Shown here one piece after another: positions 15,921 to 23,907 of a DNA stretch of 58,471 nucleotides. The stretch spans positions 1 through 58,471 of the forward strand of contig JBEKOB010000019.1 in the NCBI GenBank assembly GCA_049522195.1, written 5' to 3'. Numbering within the stretch: the stretch's first letter is position 1; every line of letters begins with the position of its first letter. The translations under genes and the position numbers were made by a program. The DNA comes from UBA9647 sp049522195. GTDB lineage: Bacteria > Bacteroidota > Ignavibacteria > UBA10030. The notes beneath the pieces are model-generated. The model saw only the letters and a list, made by a program, of their open reading frames with translations, ran no database searches and was not told the DNA's origin.

Positions 15921-16471
15921 TTGGAAATATAATTGATCCAGGTATCGGAATAGTCAGCGGGAAACTGTTTGAGTATCCACTTCCGGAGGGAATCTGCCTG
16001 CTGCCGAGTATCGAATTTTCCTACGCGAACCCGGTACAATTTGTCATACGGTTCAAAGGTGTTGAAGATGGGGAGATCAGCGAATCGTTCCCGGGCGATT
16101 TTCTGTGCCCGGAGGGCATGATCTGTTCTAGCGAAAGCCCCAACCTGCACCGTGTATGCTGTGTTCGCTGGTCTCTCGATCGGTTTTACCGCGCGTACGC
16201 CCGGCTTCGATGTTTTTACGACCGAGGCCATCAGCGTATCGTGCTGGGAAGTGAACCCCGCTCGCCGGGCACGGAGAGAATCAGACCGCATCATCGAATC
16301 CACTTTCGCCCGTACGGAATCTGAAACCGTTTGGCTCGCGACGGGCGCCCCGATCCGCTTTCCAGTCCCCGTCTCTTCGGACGAGCGGCACGAACCGAGC
16401 AGGAGGGCGATGCACAAGAGTGCTGTGAGGTGCACCCATCGAACAATGAATGGACGATCAGAGTGGATCAT
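15917..16471 (-). CDS. SPOR-domain lipoprotein (first of a pair)
   Basis: From the start at 16471 the product is 184 residues: a lipoprotein signal MIHSDRPFIVRWVHLTALLC continuing to lipobox LGSC, a low-complexity linker rich in Ser, Thr and basic residues, and a C-terminal SPOR domain (NTAYTVQVGAFARTDHALRA ... YRVRVGKFDTRQQADSLRKW). I rejected an in-frame extension to 16615 because it precedes the signal peptide. A pair of coupled SPOR lipoproteins suggests two cell-wall-binding partners acting together, but that is inference. Ribosome site (GGGG at about -10) is modest. Confidence 0.88.
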   Translation of the reverse strand: MIHSDRPFIVRWVHLTALLCIALLLGSCRSSEETGTGKRIGAPVASQTVSDSVRAKVDSMMRSDSLRARRAGFTSQHDTLMASVVKTSKPGVRAVKPIERPANTAYTVQVGAFARTDHALRAQKIARERFADLPIFNTFEPYDKLYRVRVGKFDTRQQADSLRKWILKQFPADYSDTWINYISK

Positions 16472-16729
16472 ATGATCCCCGTAGAAGTTGAGTCGCCATA
16501 TCTCATGATTGTGAGCTTGTTGGCGCTCTCCCGGCTTCCCTTCGGCTCTGTATCGACGAGCGCTTGCCCCTTCTTCCATGCCCAAAGATCCATCACCAAT
16601 ATACCAGAAAAACAACGGGATGCCATCCCAAAAATCTCACGCCGGAAGCACAAAGTATCTGTTCCATCACCACTCATGCCTTTGGTTCTTTGCGTGATAT
16701 GCTCGTAGTAGGTTTCTCTTCGAGGCGTC

Positions 16730-18541
16730 CTAGTACTTACCGTACAGAGGACCATAGTTCTCACAAGCCCGGAAGTCCGCTCCCTCCAGGTCGCTTGCAC
16801 CGAATGCAGTCCACGCACTCGGACGGAAGATCACTTCTTCTGCAACATTGTGCATTGAGACCGGAATGCGGAGGATCGACGCGAGCGTAATCAGCTGACC
16901 TCCGATGTGTCCGTAGCTCATACCACAGTGGTTCGCTCCCCAGTTGTTCATGACAGTGTAGGCATCGCGGAACGGGCCTTGTCCGTTCGTCCTCGGCGCA
17001 AACCATGTCGTGGGCCATGTCCGGTCGGTTCGTTCCTCGAGGATTCGATCAACTTTTTCGGGAAGATCAACCGTGTATCCCTCCGCGATTTGCAGGGAAG
17101 GTCCGAGCCCTTTGATTATGTTAAGCCTGATCATGGTAGCAGGCATCCCGCCACGCGTGAGGTAGCCGGATGAAAATCCACCTCCCGGGAAATACTCCCT
17201 GTTTGCCGGATACCAGGTCGTTGCCCGCAGGCATTTTTCTGCTTCCTGCTTTGTGATCTCCCAGAACTCTTTCATGACGGGTTTGCCGTGAATTTCCTGC
17301 TGGCCGGATCCGTCGAGTGCGGCTGCTCCGGAATTGATGAGGTGCAGAATGCCGTTAGCGGCGTGCCCGGCGAGTTTGTGTCCTGTTACTCGTTTCACGG
17401 CGGCGGGGCTCCAGAACGTCCGCACGTCGGCGAAGATCTGAGCCATGTTTGTCAGGAGATGCCCGAAGAGCATCCCTGCAGCGTTGAGCGAATCGTTCTC
17501 GGTGGCGACGACAATCGGCTCACGTATCCCGTTCCAGTCGAACGAGGAATTCAGCATCGCTTCAAGAAAATCACCGTTCGGCTTGTGGTCTGTCCATTGT
17601 CGTTGCCCCTGGAATCCTCCAGCGATGGCGTTATGACCGAGCGCCTCTTCACCGAAACCAATTTCTCCAAGTCGCGGATTGCCGATCATCAGGTCACGGG
17701 CAATCATCGTCATCTTCACAACAGTTTCCCAATCCGCATCTTTCTGGGCTCGGGTCTTCTGCAGCTTCGTAGGATTGAAGTCTTTACCTTCCTTGCAATG
17801 TTCAATCACCCATCGCAGCGCGGCAGCGAATTCCCTTTTGTCGTAGATCTCCTGTTCAACGCGTCGCGTGAACTCACTCATGTCGACCGTTTCGACGTGC
17901 ATGCCGAAGTACGATTCGAAGAGACTGTGGTCAACGATGGATCCTGCTATCCCCATCGAGACCCCTCCCATAGCGAGATACGATTTGCCGCGCATCGTGG
18001 CTACTGCAAGCCCGGCTTGCACAAACTGGAGAATCTTTCCGCTCACGTCCTGAGGAATTTCAGTATCGCCTGCATCCTGCACGTCTCTTCCGTAGATGCC
18101 GAATGCCGGTAAACCCTTCTGGTTGTGTGCTGCAAGTGCGGCGGCGAGGTAGACTGCTCCGGGACGCTCCGTTCCGTTGAAACCCCAGATCGCCTTCGGA
18201 AGCAACGGATCCATGTCCATTGTCTCAGCACCGTAGCACCAGCACGGGGTAACTGTCAGAGAAACACCGACGTTCTCACGCGAAAATTTGTCGGCCGCCC
18301 GAGCAGCTTCCGCCGCGCCGCCGATGCACGTGTCGGCGATGACGCATTCGACGGGCGCTCCGCTCGGATGGCGAATCGAGCCCGAAATCAGTGCTGCCAC
18401 CGATTTGGCCATACCCATCGTCGCGCCCTCGAGCGATTCGCGGACGCCGCGGCGCCGGCCATCGATTGCTGGACGGATACCAACTCTCGGCAATGCGCCG
18501 ATGAGACGTTGTGTATCCTTCTTGGGATTCTTCATTGCCAT
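16730..18541 (-). CDS. fucI: L-fucose isomerase
   Basis: FucI interconverts L-fucose and L-fuculose with a Mn2+ centre in the cytosol. The 603-residue product has the family blocks LPRVGIRPAIDGRRRGVRES, VIADTCIGGAAEAARAADKF, VTPCWCYGAETMDMDP, AIWGFNGTERPGAVYLAAAL, YGRDVQDAGDTEIP and AMGGVSMGIAGSIVDHSLFE, all typical of FucI (usual length about 590). The ATG at 18541 has GGGAGG upstream. No fuculokinase or fuculose-phosphate aldolase gene is adjacent; an HpcH/HpaI-type aldolase lies 37 kb away. The isomerase may feed a non-phosphorylated or scattered pathway, or act on D-arabinose. Confidence 0.95.
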   Translation of the reverse strand: MAMKNPKKDTQRLIGALPRVGIRPAIDGRRRGVRESLEGATMGMAKSVAALISGSIRHPSGAPVECVIADTCIGGAAEAARAADKFSRENVGVSLTVTPCWCYGAETMDMDPLLPKAIWGFNGTERPGAVYLAAALAAHNQKGLPAFGIYGRDVQDAGDTEIPQDVSGKILQFVQAGLAVATMRGKSYLAMGGVSMGIAGSIVDHSLFESYFGMHVETVDMSEFTRRVEQEIYDKREFAAALRWVIEHCKEGKDFNPTKLQKTRAQKDADWETVVKMTMIARDLMIGNPRLGEIGFGEEALGHNAIAGGFQGQRQWTDHKPNGDFLEAMLNSSFDWNGIREPIVVATENDSLNAAGMLFGHLLTNMAQIFADVRTFWSPAAVKRVTGHKLAGHAANGILHLINSGAAALDGSGQQEIHGKPVMKEFWEITKQEAEKCLRATTWYPANREYFPGGGFSSGYLTRGGMPATMIRLNIIKGLGPSLQIAEGYTVDLPEKVDRILEERTDRTWPTTWFAPRTNGQGPFRDAYTVMNNWGANHCGMSYGHIGGQLITLASILRIPVSMHNVAEEVIFRPSAWTAFGASDLEGADFRACENYGPLYGKY

Positions 18542-18639
18542 GGATCAACCTCCCGGGAGAAATGGATTACGTTCTTGAGCAGGGATGCGACGAGGAGTTC
18601 CTTCCACTTCCTTGGGCTCCGGCCTTGTACGCGGCGTGC

Positions 18640-18867
18640 TTAGTGTTGCTCTGACTTGTTTTCGTCGATGCCATCGAGGGAGCCTGGCTCACCGCCCGGC
18701 TCTTCGATTCTTAGTTCCTGGAGGTCGCGCGGGAGGGAACCAGCGGATTGTCCGCCTTCGAGTTCATCCTCTGATTTCCAGGACGCGATTTCTCTGAATT
18801 TCCTGAAAATCATCACGCCCAGAGTGAGAAATCCGAAAATAATTATGATGTATGCTGCTTCGACCAT
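18640..18867 (-). CDS. Small single-span membrane protein, hypothetical
   Basis: A 75-residue reading frame starts with a hydrophobic segment (AAYIIIIFGFLTLGVMIF, about 4-21), then a basic stretch (RKFRE) and an acidic, Gly/Glu-rich tail. The positive-inside pattern and the absence of a competing frame make it plausible, but the ribosome site is weak. It lies between lspA and fucI on the same strand. I do not recognise the family. Confidence 0.45.
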   Translation of the reverse strand: MVEAAYIIIIFGFLTLGVMIFRKFREIASWKSEDELEGGQSAGSLPRDLQELRIEEPGGEPGSLDGIDENKSEQH

Positions 18868-18881
18868 CGATGTGTCCGCAC

Positions 18882-18901
18882 TTGGTTCGGGACTGAACCA
18901 A
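18882..18901. repeat. Short perfect palindrome upstream of the small membrane gene
   Basis: TTGGTTC (18882-18888) and GAACCAA (18895-18901) form a perfect 7-bp inverted repeat around GGGACT, 15 bp upstream of the start at 18867. No T tract follows on either strand, so an operator is likelier than a terminator. Confidence 0.4.
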
Positions 18902-19040
18902 AACCATTATCCTAATATGCCCCGAGGTGATTTCATGATTGATGACGGCAGGCACGCGATCCCGCGGTTCCGTCGGTGCGCGCAAGAGCATCGAATCAAG
19001 CACCGGAACGAGTCGAAACTATCAAAAATCCAGCCAAGTT

Positions 19041-19553
19041 TCAACCTTTACGATTGTCCTGCGGGGAGTGCGAAAACCATCGCATATGGGAAAACGCCAG
19101 AACGAGGAGGCCGATGAGAATCGAAAGGTCGGCGAAGTTGAAGATGGCTGTTTTCAGCGGCCCCAGGGTAATGATCATGAAATCGACGACGATTCCTCTT
19201 TTGAACAACCGGTCGACAAGATTGCCCAGCCCGCCGCCGACGATGAGCGAGAGGGAAAGAATGGCAGCGACATTCAGTGTCTTGTCAAGCAGGGTGAAGG
19301 CGAGGATGGCAAAGAGAGCGCATCCCGCAAAAACTGTGAAGAGCCAGAACCGCGTGTTGTTGGAAAGCTCGGCGCCGACGCCCATCATTGCACCGCTGTT
19401 CTCAGTATACTCAAGGTGAAAGATGTGATCGATGAGTGTGATCGGGGCGCTGGGGGCCAGCTTGTGACTTGCGATGGTTTTCGTCGCCTGGTCACATCCG
19501 ATACACGTGAGGATAACAAGCAGAGTTATCAGGAGACGCCTCGTCTTGTTCAC
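19041..19553 (-). CDS. lspA: Lipoprotein signal peptidase (signal peptidase II)
   Basis: LspA is the inner-membrane aspartyl protease that removes signal peptides from prolipoproteins. The 170-residue protein has four hydrophobic spans, the motif TENSGAMMG (family ENxGA) at 50-58, and both catalytic aspartates in GNLVDRLF (Asp114) and FNFADLSI (Asp142). It overlaps the truA stop by 4 bp (19550-19553). Its substrates are plentiful here: at least six lipoproteins are encoded in this window. Confidence 0.97.
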   Translation of the reverse strand: MNKTRRLLITLLVILTCIGCDQATKTIASHKLAPSAPITLIDHIFHLEYTENSGAMMGVGAELSNNTRFWLFTVFAGCALFAILAFTLLDKTLNVAAILSLSLIVGGGLGNLVDRLFKRGIVVDFMIITLGPLKTAIFNFADLSILIGLLVLAFSHMRWFSHSPQDNRKG

Positions 19554-20344
19554 CTGATCGCCCCCGAATCAATCGTCATCACCGGTTCAAGGCTTTCGAG
19601 CTTCTTGTCTCCCTTGTAATACACCCGTTCAAGGAACAATCCCGATGGAGGGGCAGTCAGTTTCGCCGGCTGATCTGAGCTCCGATCAAAAAACGATGCG
19701 GCCTGCTCGAGGGTGAGCTTCCCTCTTCCTACTTCGGCGAGAACGCCCACGACTTGCCGTACCATTTTCCATAGGAAATGTGAGCCGATGAATCGAATGA
19801 GAATAATATCCCCGAGTTCGCGGATCTCAATATGCTCGATATGAACCTTCGTCGATTTTTCTTCCGGGTCGTCCGCCGTGAAGGAGCGGAAGTCCTTCAT
19901 GCCTGTGAAAAGTTTCGTAGCCGAGCGCATGCGATTGATATCAAGCTGATCCTTGATCCACCACACGAACTTTTTGCCGAAGGCAGTCCGCCTTCTGCTG
20001 ATCTGGTACAGGTAGCTTCTCGACAAGGCATCGTGCCGGGCGTGGAACTGGGGAGCAGCTTTTGAGATCTCGAGGATATTGATGTCAGACGGCAATTCAT
20101 CGTTCACTTTGCGGCGAAGAATCTCGGGGGCGAGCATCGTTGCTGCTTCGAGATGCGCCACCTGTTGCAATGCATGAACCCCCGCATCAGTCCGCCCGGC
20201 TCCGTATAGCTCGAATTCGGATGTGTTGAGCACTGATCCGAACGCGGAGGAAAGTTCTCCCTGCACTGTCCGGGCATTTTTCTGAATCTGCCACCCGCTG
20301 TAGCGTGTGCCTTCGTATTCGAGAATGAGTTTGAAACGCGCCAT
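19550..20344 (-). CDS. truA: tRNA pseudouridine(38-40) synthase TruA
   Basis: TruA isomerises uridines 38-40 of the tRNA anticodon stem. The start at 20344 gives 264 residues beginning MARFKLILEYEGTRYSGWQ, with the catalytic motif GAGRTDAGVHA (Asp53) and C-terminal blocks RSFTADDPEEKSTKVHIEHI and FLWKMVRQVVGVLAEVGRGK. AGGAATAACCAG precedes the ATG. An upstream in-frame extension to 20431 would overlap the DUF885 gene and is rejected. It lies 26 bp downstream of the DUF885 gene and is coupled to lspA. Confidence 0.97.
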   Translation of the reverse strand: MARFKLILEYEGTRYSGWQIQKNARTVQGELSSAFGSVLNTSEFELYGAGRTDAGVHALQQVAHLEAATMLAPEILRRKVNDELPSDINILEISKAAPQFHARHDALSRSYLYQISRRRTAFGKKFVWWIKDQLDINRMRSATKLFTGMKDFRSFTADDPEEKSTKVHIEHIEIRELGDIILIRFIGSHFLWKMVRQVVGVLAEVGRGKLTLEQAASFFDRSSDQPAKLTAPPSGLFLERVYYKGDKKLESLEPVMTIDSGAIR

Positions 20345-20370
20345 CTGGTTATTCCTATTCGGGTTGATGG

Positions 20371-21633
20371 TTACGTTCGAAGGCCGGATGGAAGCTGGGG
20401 GGAAGATATCAGCTGTCTGAACTCGTCCCATCGTTTGCGGGGATCGTCATCTGTTCCACCGCGCGATTCGATGTACTGCCGCACAAGGTCCTGTCCGAGG
20501 TTGTAGTTGATGACGTAGCTCCGGTACGCGTCGATGAATCCGACCCGCTGTCTCGCGCGCTCGGGAGCCATCAACGCGTACGTCACCAGCCATTCCTCGG
20601 CTTGCTGGCGATTCATTGCTCCATCGAGATACGATCGTGCCGCTTCGTTATGCGCATAGTTGAGGACGCCGGTGAGCCTGTGTATCGAATAGTATTCTGC
20701 GGCCCGGGTTCCGTCCAATCCCGCAGCGGGGAACAGGACCTGACGTTCGAACTCGATTCTCTGGTTGCCCGGAAAAGCCACTTCGATTCCAAAGTTCGCT
20801 GTTCCTTCGGCGATAAGTGACTGAGGACTGAACAACGCATAGACGGTGAATTCCATCCATCCACGCTCACGTGCGAGGTGCATCTCAAGCATGCTATTGT
20901 AGACGTGGTGCCCGGGATATCCTTCGTGCGCGGCAAGATCGACCGCGCGGTCAATGTAAATCGGGAGATCGGTGTTGATCTGGATGAGACTGATGCTTTC
21001 TCCTTTGTACCAGTTGTAGCCGCTCCACGGTTTGTTATTCACATACTCGAGGGCAAATCGCTCTGTCGGTGGCAGGACGATCATCTGACGTGTCCGCTCC
21101 CGGCATTCGCGAATTGCCGCTTGGAATACATCGTCCAATCTGTTGGGTGTAATGACAAAACCTTTACGATACCCTTCGTACCGCTCAGCAAGAGCTCCTG
21201 TTCCCGGAACCATCCCATGAAGATTCGCGAGAACCGTGCGGAAGTAGCTCTCTGGATGATGTGGGGGAGCGGCATCGTAAAGTGCCTGGGCTTCTTCATC
21301 GAATGAGAAGACGCGGCCCTGAAGCATTTCCAATCTGGCGAGTAACGCCTGAAGCTGACGTGTCAGGTACAGCTGGCGGAGGCGGACAATTTCTTCTGTT
21401 GATGCCGGTATATTCCCCAGGTCTTCAAGGACTCGCTGAGCCGACGATCGGATATCTTCGAGCGAAGGAGTGCTCCTCTTAATTTCTTCTCGCCATGACG
21501 CAGGCCCGAAGTAGGCGTCAACGTAGTCGTGGTCGTATTCGCCCACGGAGAGCACAAGTTTCACATACGTTTCGGCGGCCGCTTTCATCCGATTTGAGAT
21601 TGGTGTATCAGGCATCGAATTCATCGCTTCCAT
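20371..21633 (-). CDS. DUF885-family protein, possible zinc peptidase
   Basis: From an ATG at 21633 the product is 420 residues. The DUF885 signature HEGYPGHH lies at 236-243 (DLAAHEGYPGHHVYNSML), preceded by ITPNRLDDVFQAAIRECRE and followed by GTANFGIEVAFP, a likely second metal-ligand region. Family members are predicted metallopeptidases, but no reaction can be assigned from sequence. There is no signal peptide, so it is probably cytoplasmic, unlike many longer DUF885 proteins. The start is uncertain: ATG codons at 21633, 21624 and 21615 compete and none has a strong ribosome site. It begins 4 bp after the thioesterase stop. Confidence 0.85.
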   Translation of the reverse strand: MEAMNSMPDTPISNRMKAAAETYVKLVLSVGEYDHDYVDAYFGPASWREEIKRSTPSLEDIRSSAQRVLEDLGNIPASTEEIVRLRQLYLTRQLQALLARLEMLQGRVFSFDEEAQALYDAAPPHHPESYFRTVLANLHGMVPGTGALAERYEGYRKGFVITPNRLDDVFQAAIRECRERTRQMIVLPPTERFALEYVNNKPWSGYNWYKGESISLIQINTDLPIYIDRAVDLAAHEGYPGHHVYNSMLEMHLARERGWMEFTVYALFSPQSLIAEGTANFGIEVAFPGNQRIEFERQVLFPAAGLDGTRAAEYYSIHRLTGVLNYAHNEAARSYLDGAMNRQQAEEWLVTYALMAPERARQRVGFIDAYRSYVINYNLGQDLVRQYIESRGGTDDDPRKRWDEFRQLISSPQLPSGLRT

Positions 21634-21637
21634 CAAG

Positions 21638-22063
21638 TTACGTGGGGGAGGCGAACAAAGTTCTGAATTCTTCGGGCATCTGAGCAATCTTTTTCTTTTC
21701 GTAATCGAAGAATACGATCCCAGTTTTCGCTCTCGCCACTTCCTTCTCGCCATCCATCACTTTGTACGTGATATCCGTCCCATGAGCGTGAAGGTCGGTC
21801 ACGCCAATTTCGATCGTCAGCGTTGTCCCATAAAAGATTTCGGCTTTGTAGACGAGAACGGCATCCGACATGATGATGCCTTTTCCGCCGATATTGTGCT
21901 CCGTGAAGCCAACGTGGGTCAGGAATTGGACCCGGGCTTCGTGAAGAATCGAGAGGAGCGCATCATTGCCGACATGGCCGCCGTAGTTGAGATCAGTGAT
22001 GCGGACCGGGACGGTGGCTGCAAAAACAGGATTTTCGGGGAGGTCCAGCTTGATGCGTGCCAT
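21638..22063 (-). CDS. Acyl-CoA thioesterase, 4HBT hotdog family
   Basis: The 141-residue protein fits the 4-hydroxybenzoyl-CoA thioesterase (hotdog) superfamily: RITDLNYGGHVGNDALLSIL matches the active-site helix region (commonly DxxxHVNN), followed by EARVQFL and the strand motif YKAEIFYGTTLTIEIGV. It probably hydrolyses acyl-CoA or acyl-ACP thioesters in the cytosol; substrate unknown. It heads the minus-strand unit thioesterase-DUF885-truA-lspA and has a good promoter at 22105-22133. The usual catalytic Asp appears as Asp24 in TDLNYGGH, with GGH in place of GHV, typical of some FCB homologues. Confidence 0.85.
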   Translation of the reverse strand: MARIKLDLPENPVFAATVPVRITDLNYGGHVGNDALLSILHEARVQFLTHVGFTEHNIGGKGIIMSDAVLVYKAEIFYGTTLTIEIGVTDLHAHGTDITYKVMDGEKEVARAKTGIVFFDYEKKKIAQMPEEFRTLFASPT

Positions 22064-22104
22064 CAGGACACTGTGCCGATGTGGACGAGGATGTTGGTTG
22101 CCTA

Positions 22105-22133
22105 ATAGTAGGTAAAAAAGTGAAGACGGTCAA
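22105..22133 (-). promoter_or_regulatory. Promoter of thioesterase-DUF885-truA-lspA unit
   Basis: Minus strand: TTGACC (22133-22128), 17 bp, TACTAT (22110-22105), 42 bp upstream of the thioesterase start. Also readable as TTG-N20-TACTATTA. Confidence 0.5.
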
Positions 22134-22209
22134 CGAGTGATTGCGTGCAACGAGGGGGCAGAATGCAACCTGAGGCGGGATGAATCGTAATTAGGAAGAA
22201 AGGAATGGC

Positions 22210-22401
22210 ATGACAAAACTTCTTCTGTGGCTCATACTTCTTTTTCTTTGTTGGCCGCTTGCGCTGGCAGCTTTGATTCTGTATCCCTTTGTATGGCTCT
22301 TTCTGCTTCCATTCCGTCTGGCCGGCGTCGCTGTCAAAGGGGTTCTCGGTCTCATCGAAGCAATTATCCTGTTTCCCGCCAATATCCTCCGACGTCTGTA
22401 G
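22210..22401 (+). CDS. Small hydrophobic membrane protein, hypothetical
   Basis: A 63-residue protein almost entirely of membrane-spanning sequence: a first span at about 3-21 (KLLLWLILLFLCWPLALAA), a second at about 22-38, and an amphipathic end (GLIEAIILFPANILRRL). A strong ribosome site (AGAAAGGA) lies nine bases upstream of the ATG at 22210 and a hairpin follows the stop, which supports a real gene. I do not recognise the family; similar short proteins are often annotated as hypothetical. Confidence 0.65.
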   Translation: MTKLLLWLILLFLCWPLALAALILYPFVWLFLLPFRLAGVAVKGVLGLIEAIILFPANILRRL

Positions 22402-22410
22402 CAGACAGAG

Positions 22411-22452
22411 GGAAAGTCTGCGGCTCCTATTGCTGTGAGTCCGCAGACTTCC
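22411..22452. terminator. Bidirectional stem-loop between convergent genes
   Basis: AAGTCTGCGG (22414-22423) and CCGCAGACTT (22441-22450) form a perfect 10-bp stem with a 17-base loop between the small membrane gene (+) and the DinB-superfamily gene (-). No long T run follows, so termination efficiency is uncertain. Confidence 0.55.
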
Positions 22453-22469
22453 GCTCCAGATTGTAACGA

Positions 22470-23066
22470 CTACTTCTTCTTCGTTGCGTTCTTCATTTGC
22501 GCCTGCTCCTCCTCCGTCCACGGGGGCACGACTCCATTCGTACGAGCGTAAGCGATCGACTGTCCAAGGTGTTCATGGATATGGCTCAGGAGAACCAAGA
22601 GAGCGTTCCGCACTGATGTCTTCATGCCAAACATCTGGATTTCCTTGTTGAGGTCTGCATCGCTGAATTTTGAGATTGCCTCTTTTGTCCAGTCGAAGGA
22701 AGCCTTGAGTGCATCGCCGATTTTCGTCTTATCGGTCGTTCCTTTTTCGTCTACCTTGGAATCGGCGGGGGGTTTCACTCCGGCAAACCCGACGATGATG
22801 TAGTTGCTCCCGGCGATGTGGAGGTAGACTTCGCTGATAGAGCGGACACCTTCGCCTGGACGCCAAGTGAACTTGTCCTGTGGGATGGCGTTCTCAAGAG
22901 ACACTACCTGACCTTTGACGCGGTCCAGTTGGCCGATCATGTCCTTAATGAAGGCGGACTTTGGACCGTCGGTTGCATACGCAGTCCCGCCCTGGACTGA
23001 AAGGAACAGTGCAATTCCAGCAAGCAGAGCTCGAAGTGCAGTAAATCGCTGTAGGGTTTTGGGCAT
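22470..23066 (-). CDS. DinB-superfamily protein, secreted
   Basis: The 198-residue protein has a signal peptide (about 1-32, LLAGIALFLSVQGGTAYA) and a DinB/YfiT four-helix-bundle domain: KDMIGQLDRVKGQVVSLENA, FTWRPGEGVRSISEVYLHIAGSN, and the C-terminal metal-site helix LLVLLSHIHEHLGQSIAYAR. The histidines in YLHIAGSN and SHIHEHLGQ are the expected triad. Enzymatic members transfer thiols such as bacillithiol; secreted homologues of unknown role are common in FCB and Acidobacteria genomes. It is unrelated to DNA polymerase IV. AAGGAG precedes the ATG. Confidence 0.88.
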   Translation of the reverse strand: MPKTLQRFTALRALLAGIALFLSVQGGTAYATDGPKSAFIKDMIGQLDRVKGQVVSLENAIPQDKFTWRPGEGVRSISEVYLHIAGSNYIIVGFAGVKPPADSKVDEKGTTDKTKIGDALKASFDWTKEAISKFSDADLNKEIQMFGMKTSVRNALLVLLSHIHEHLGQSIAYARTNGVVPPWTEEEQAQMKNATKKK

Positions 23067-23233
23067 AAGGTGCTCCTTGATGGGTGTATGATAAATGATG
23101 GGGGTGAATTGGATACCATCTAAACTACAGGAGCATCCATTCCGTTCCCGTTTGTGGGGAGCAGCGCCTTTCTACGGCCTACATGCTCTCGTGTCTTCCA
23201 AGAAACACGAAGGAGAGCACACACCCCTCGACT

Positions 23234-23270
23234 CCCCTCTCTCTACCCGCATTCCCTCGCACGAGAGGGG
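23234..23270. repeat. CCCCTCTC/GAGAGGGG inverted repeat downstream of DUF559 gene
   Basis: CCCCTCTC (23234-23241) and GAGAGGGG (23263-23270) form an 8-bp stem with a 21-base loop 5 bp after the DUF559 stop. It may act as that gene's terminator or mark one edge of an inserted segment. Confidence 0.5.
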
Positions 23271-23274
23271 ACGG

Positions 23275-23694
23275 TTAGTTCTCGGATTGGCCCTCGTCTG
23301 GCTGTTTGGTGTGTATGGGCCCTTGAGCATCGATCCACGCCGCAATCGCATCGACAACGCCCTCAAGGTTTTGCTTGACTTCTTCGTCAGAAAACCTGAG
23401 AAACTGCGCACCGAATTTCTCGATATCATGCTGCCTCTGGCTATCTCTCTCGAGTTTCCCTTCGTGAGAATCACCGTCGATTTCAACGGCCAGGGACAGC
23501 CTCGGGCAGAAGAAATCGACGACGAATTCATCGATTGGCTTCTGGCGATGAAAGTCGTACCCAAGAAGTTGTTTGTTTTTCAATTCTCTCCAGAGGAGAA
23601 TCTCAGCGAGAGTCATGTTTCTGCGCAAGAGACTGGCTATTTGCTTGAGTCGGGGGTTGTAAGGCAAGAAACGACGTCGCACGGCAATTTCCAA
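23275..23694 (-). CDS. DUF559 (Vsr/restriction-endonuclease-like) protein
   Basis: A 139-residue protein of the DUF559 family, a PD-(D/E)XK fold related to very-short-patch repair endonucleases. It shows RRNMTLAEILLWRELKNKQL, FHRQKPIDEFVVDFFCPRL, LAVEIDGDSH and FLRFSDEEVKQNLEGVVDAI; the D-x(n)-ExD-type residues are in VVDFFCPRLSLAVEIDGD. Whether it cuts DNA is unproven. The listed start at 23694 is a TTG without a good ribosome site; an internal start is possible. The gene is flanked on both sides by CCCCTCTC/GAGAGGGG-type inverted repeats (23234-23270 and about 23711-23753), suggesting a mobile cassette. Confidence 0.85.
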   Translation of the reverse strand: MEIAVRRRFLPYNPRLKQIASLLRRNMTLAEILLWRELKNKQLLGYDFHRQKPIDEFVVDFFCPRLSLAVEIDGDSHEGKLERDSQRQHDIEKFGAQFLRFSDEEVKQNLEGVVDAIAAWIDAQGPIHTKQPDEGQSEN

Positions 23695-23907
23695 TCAGAG
23701 ATTGAACAGTCCCCTCTGTGGGCAAGCACGTGTGTTAGGGAGAGGGGATATAGTTCTTATGTTTCATAGTCAAGCAGAGCGTACCTTATCAGTACCAGAC
23801 ACTAAGATATGGAGGGTGTGTGCCTTTTTTCTGACACGGACCAATTTCCTTCTCTACGTCAGGCAAGGGTGTCTCTCACCTCGACAAGACAAGGCCCACA
23901 CGAGGCA

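Noticed and set aside
16472..16729. Gene between fucI and the SPOR pair
   Set aside because: Reading frames here lack ribosome sites and domains; only a short GGGATG/CATCCC palindrome is present, so the 258-bp interval was left unannotated.
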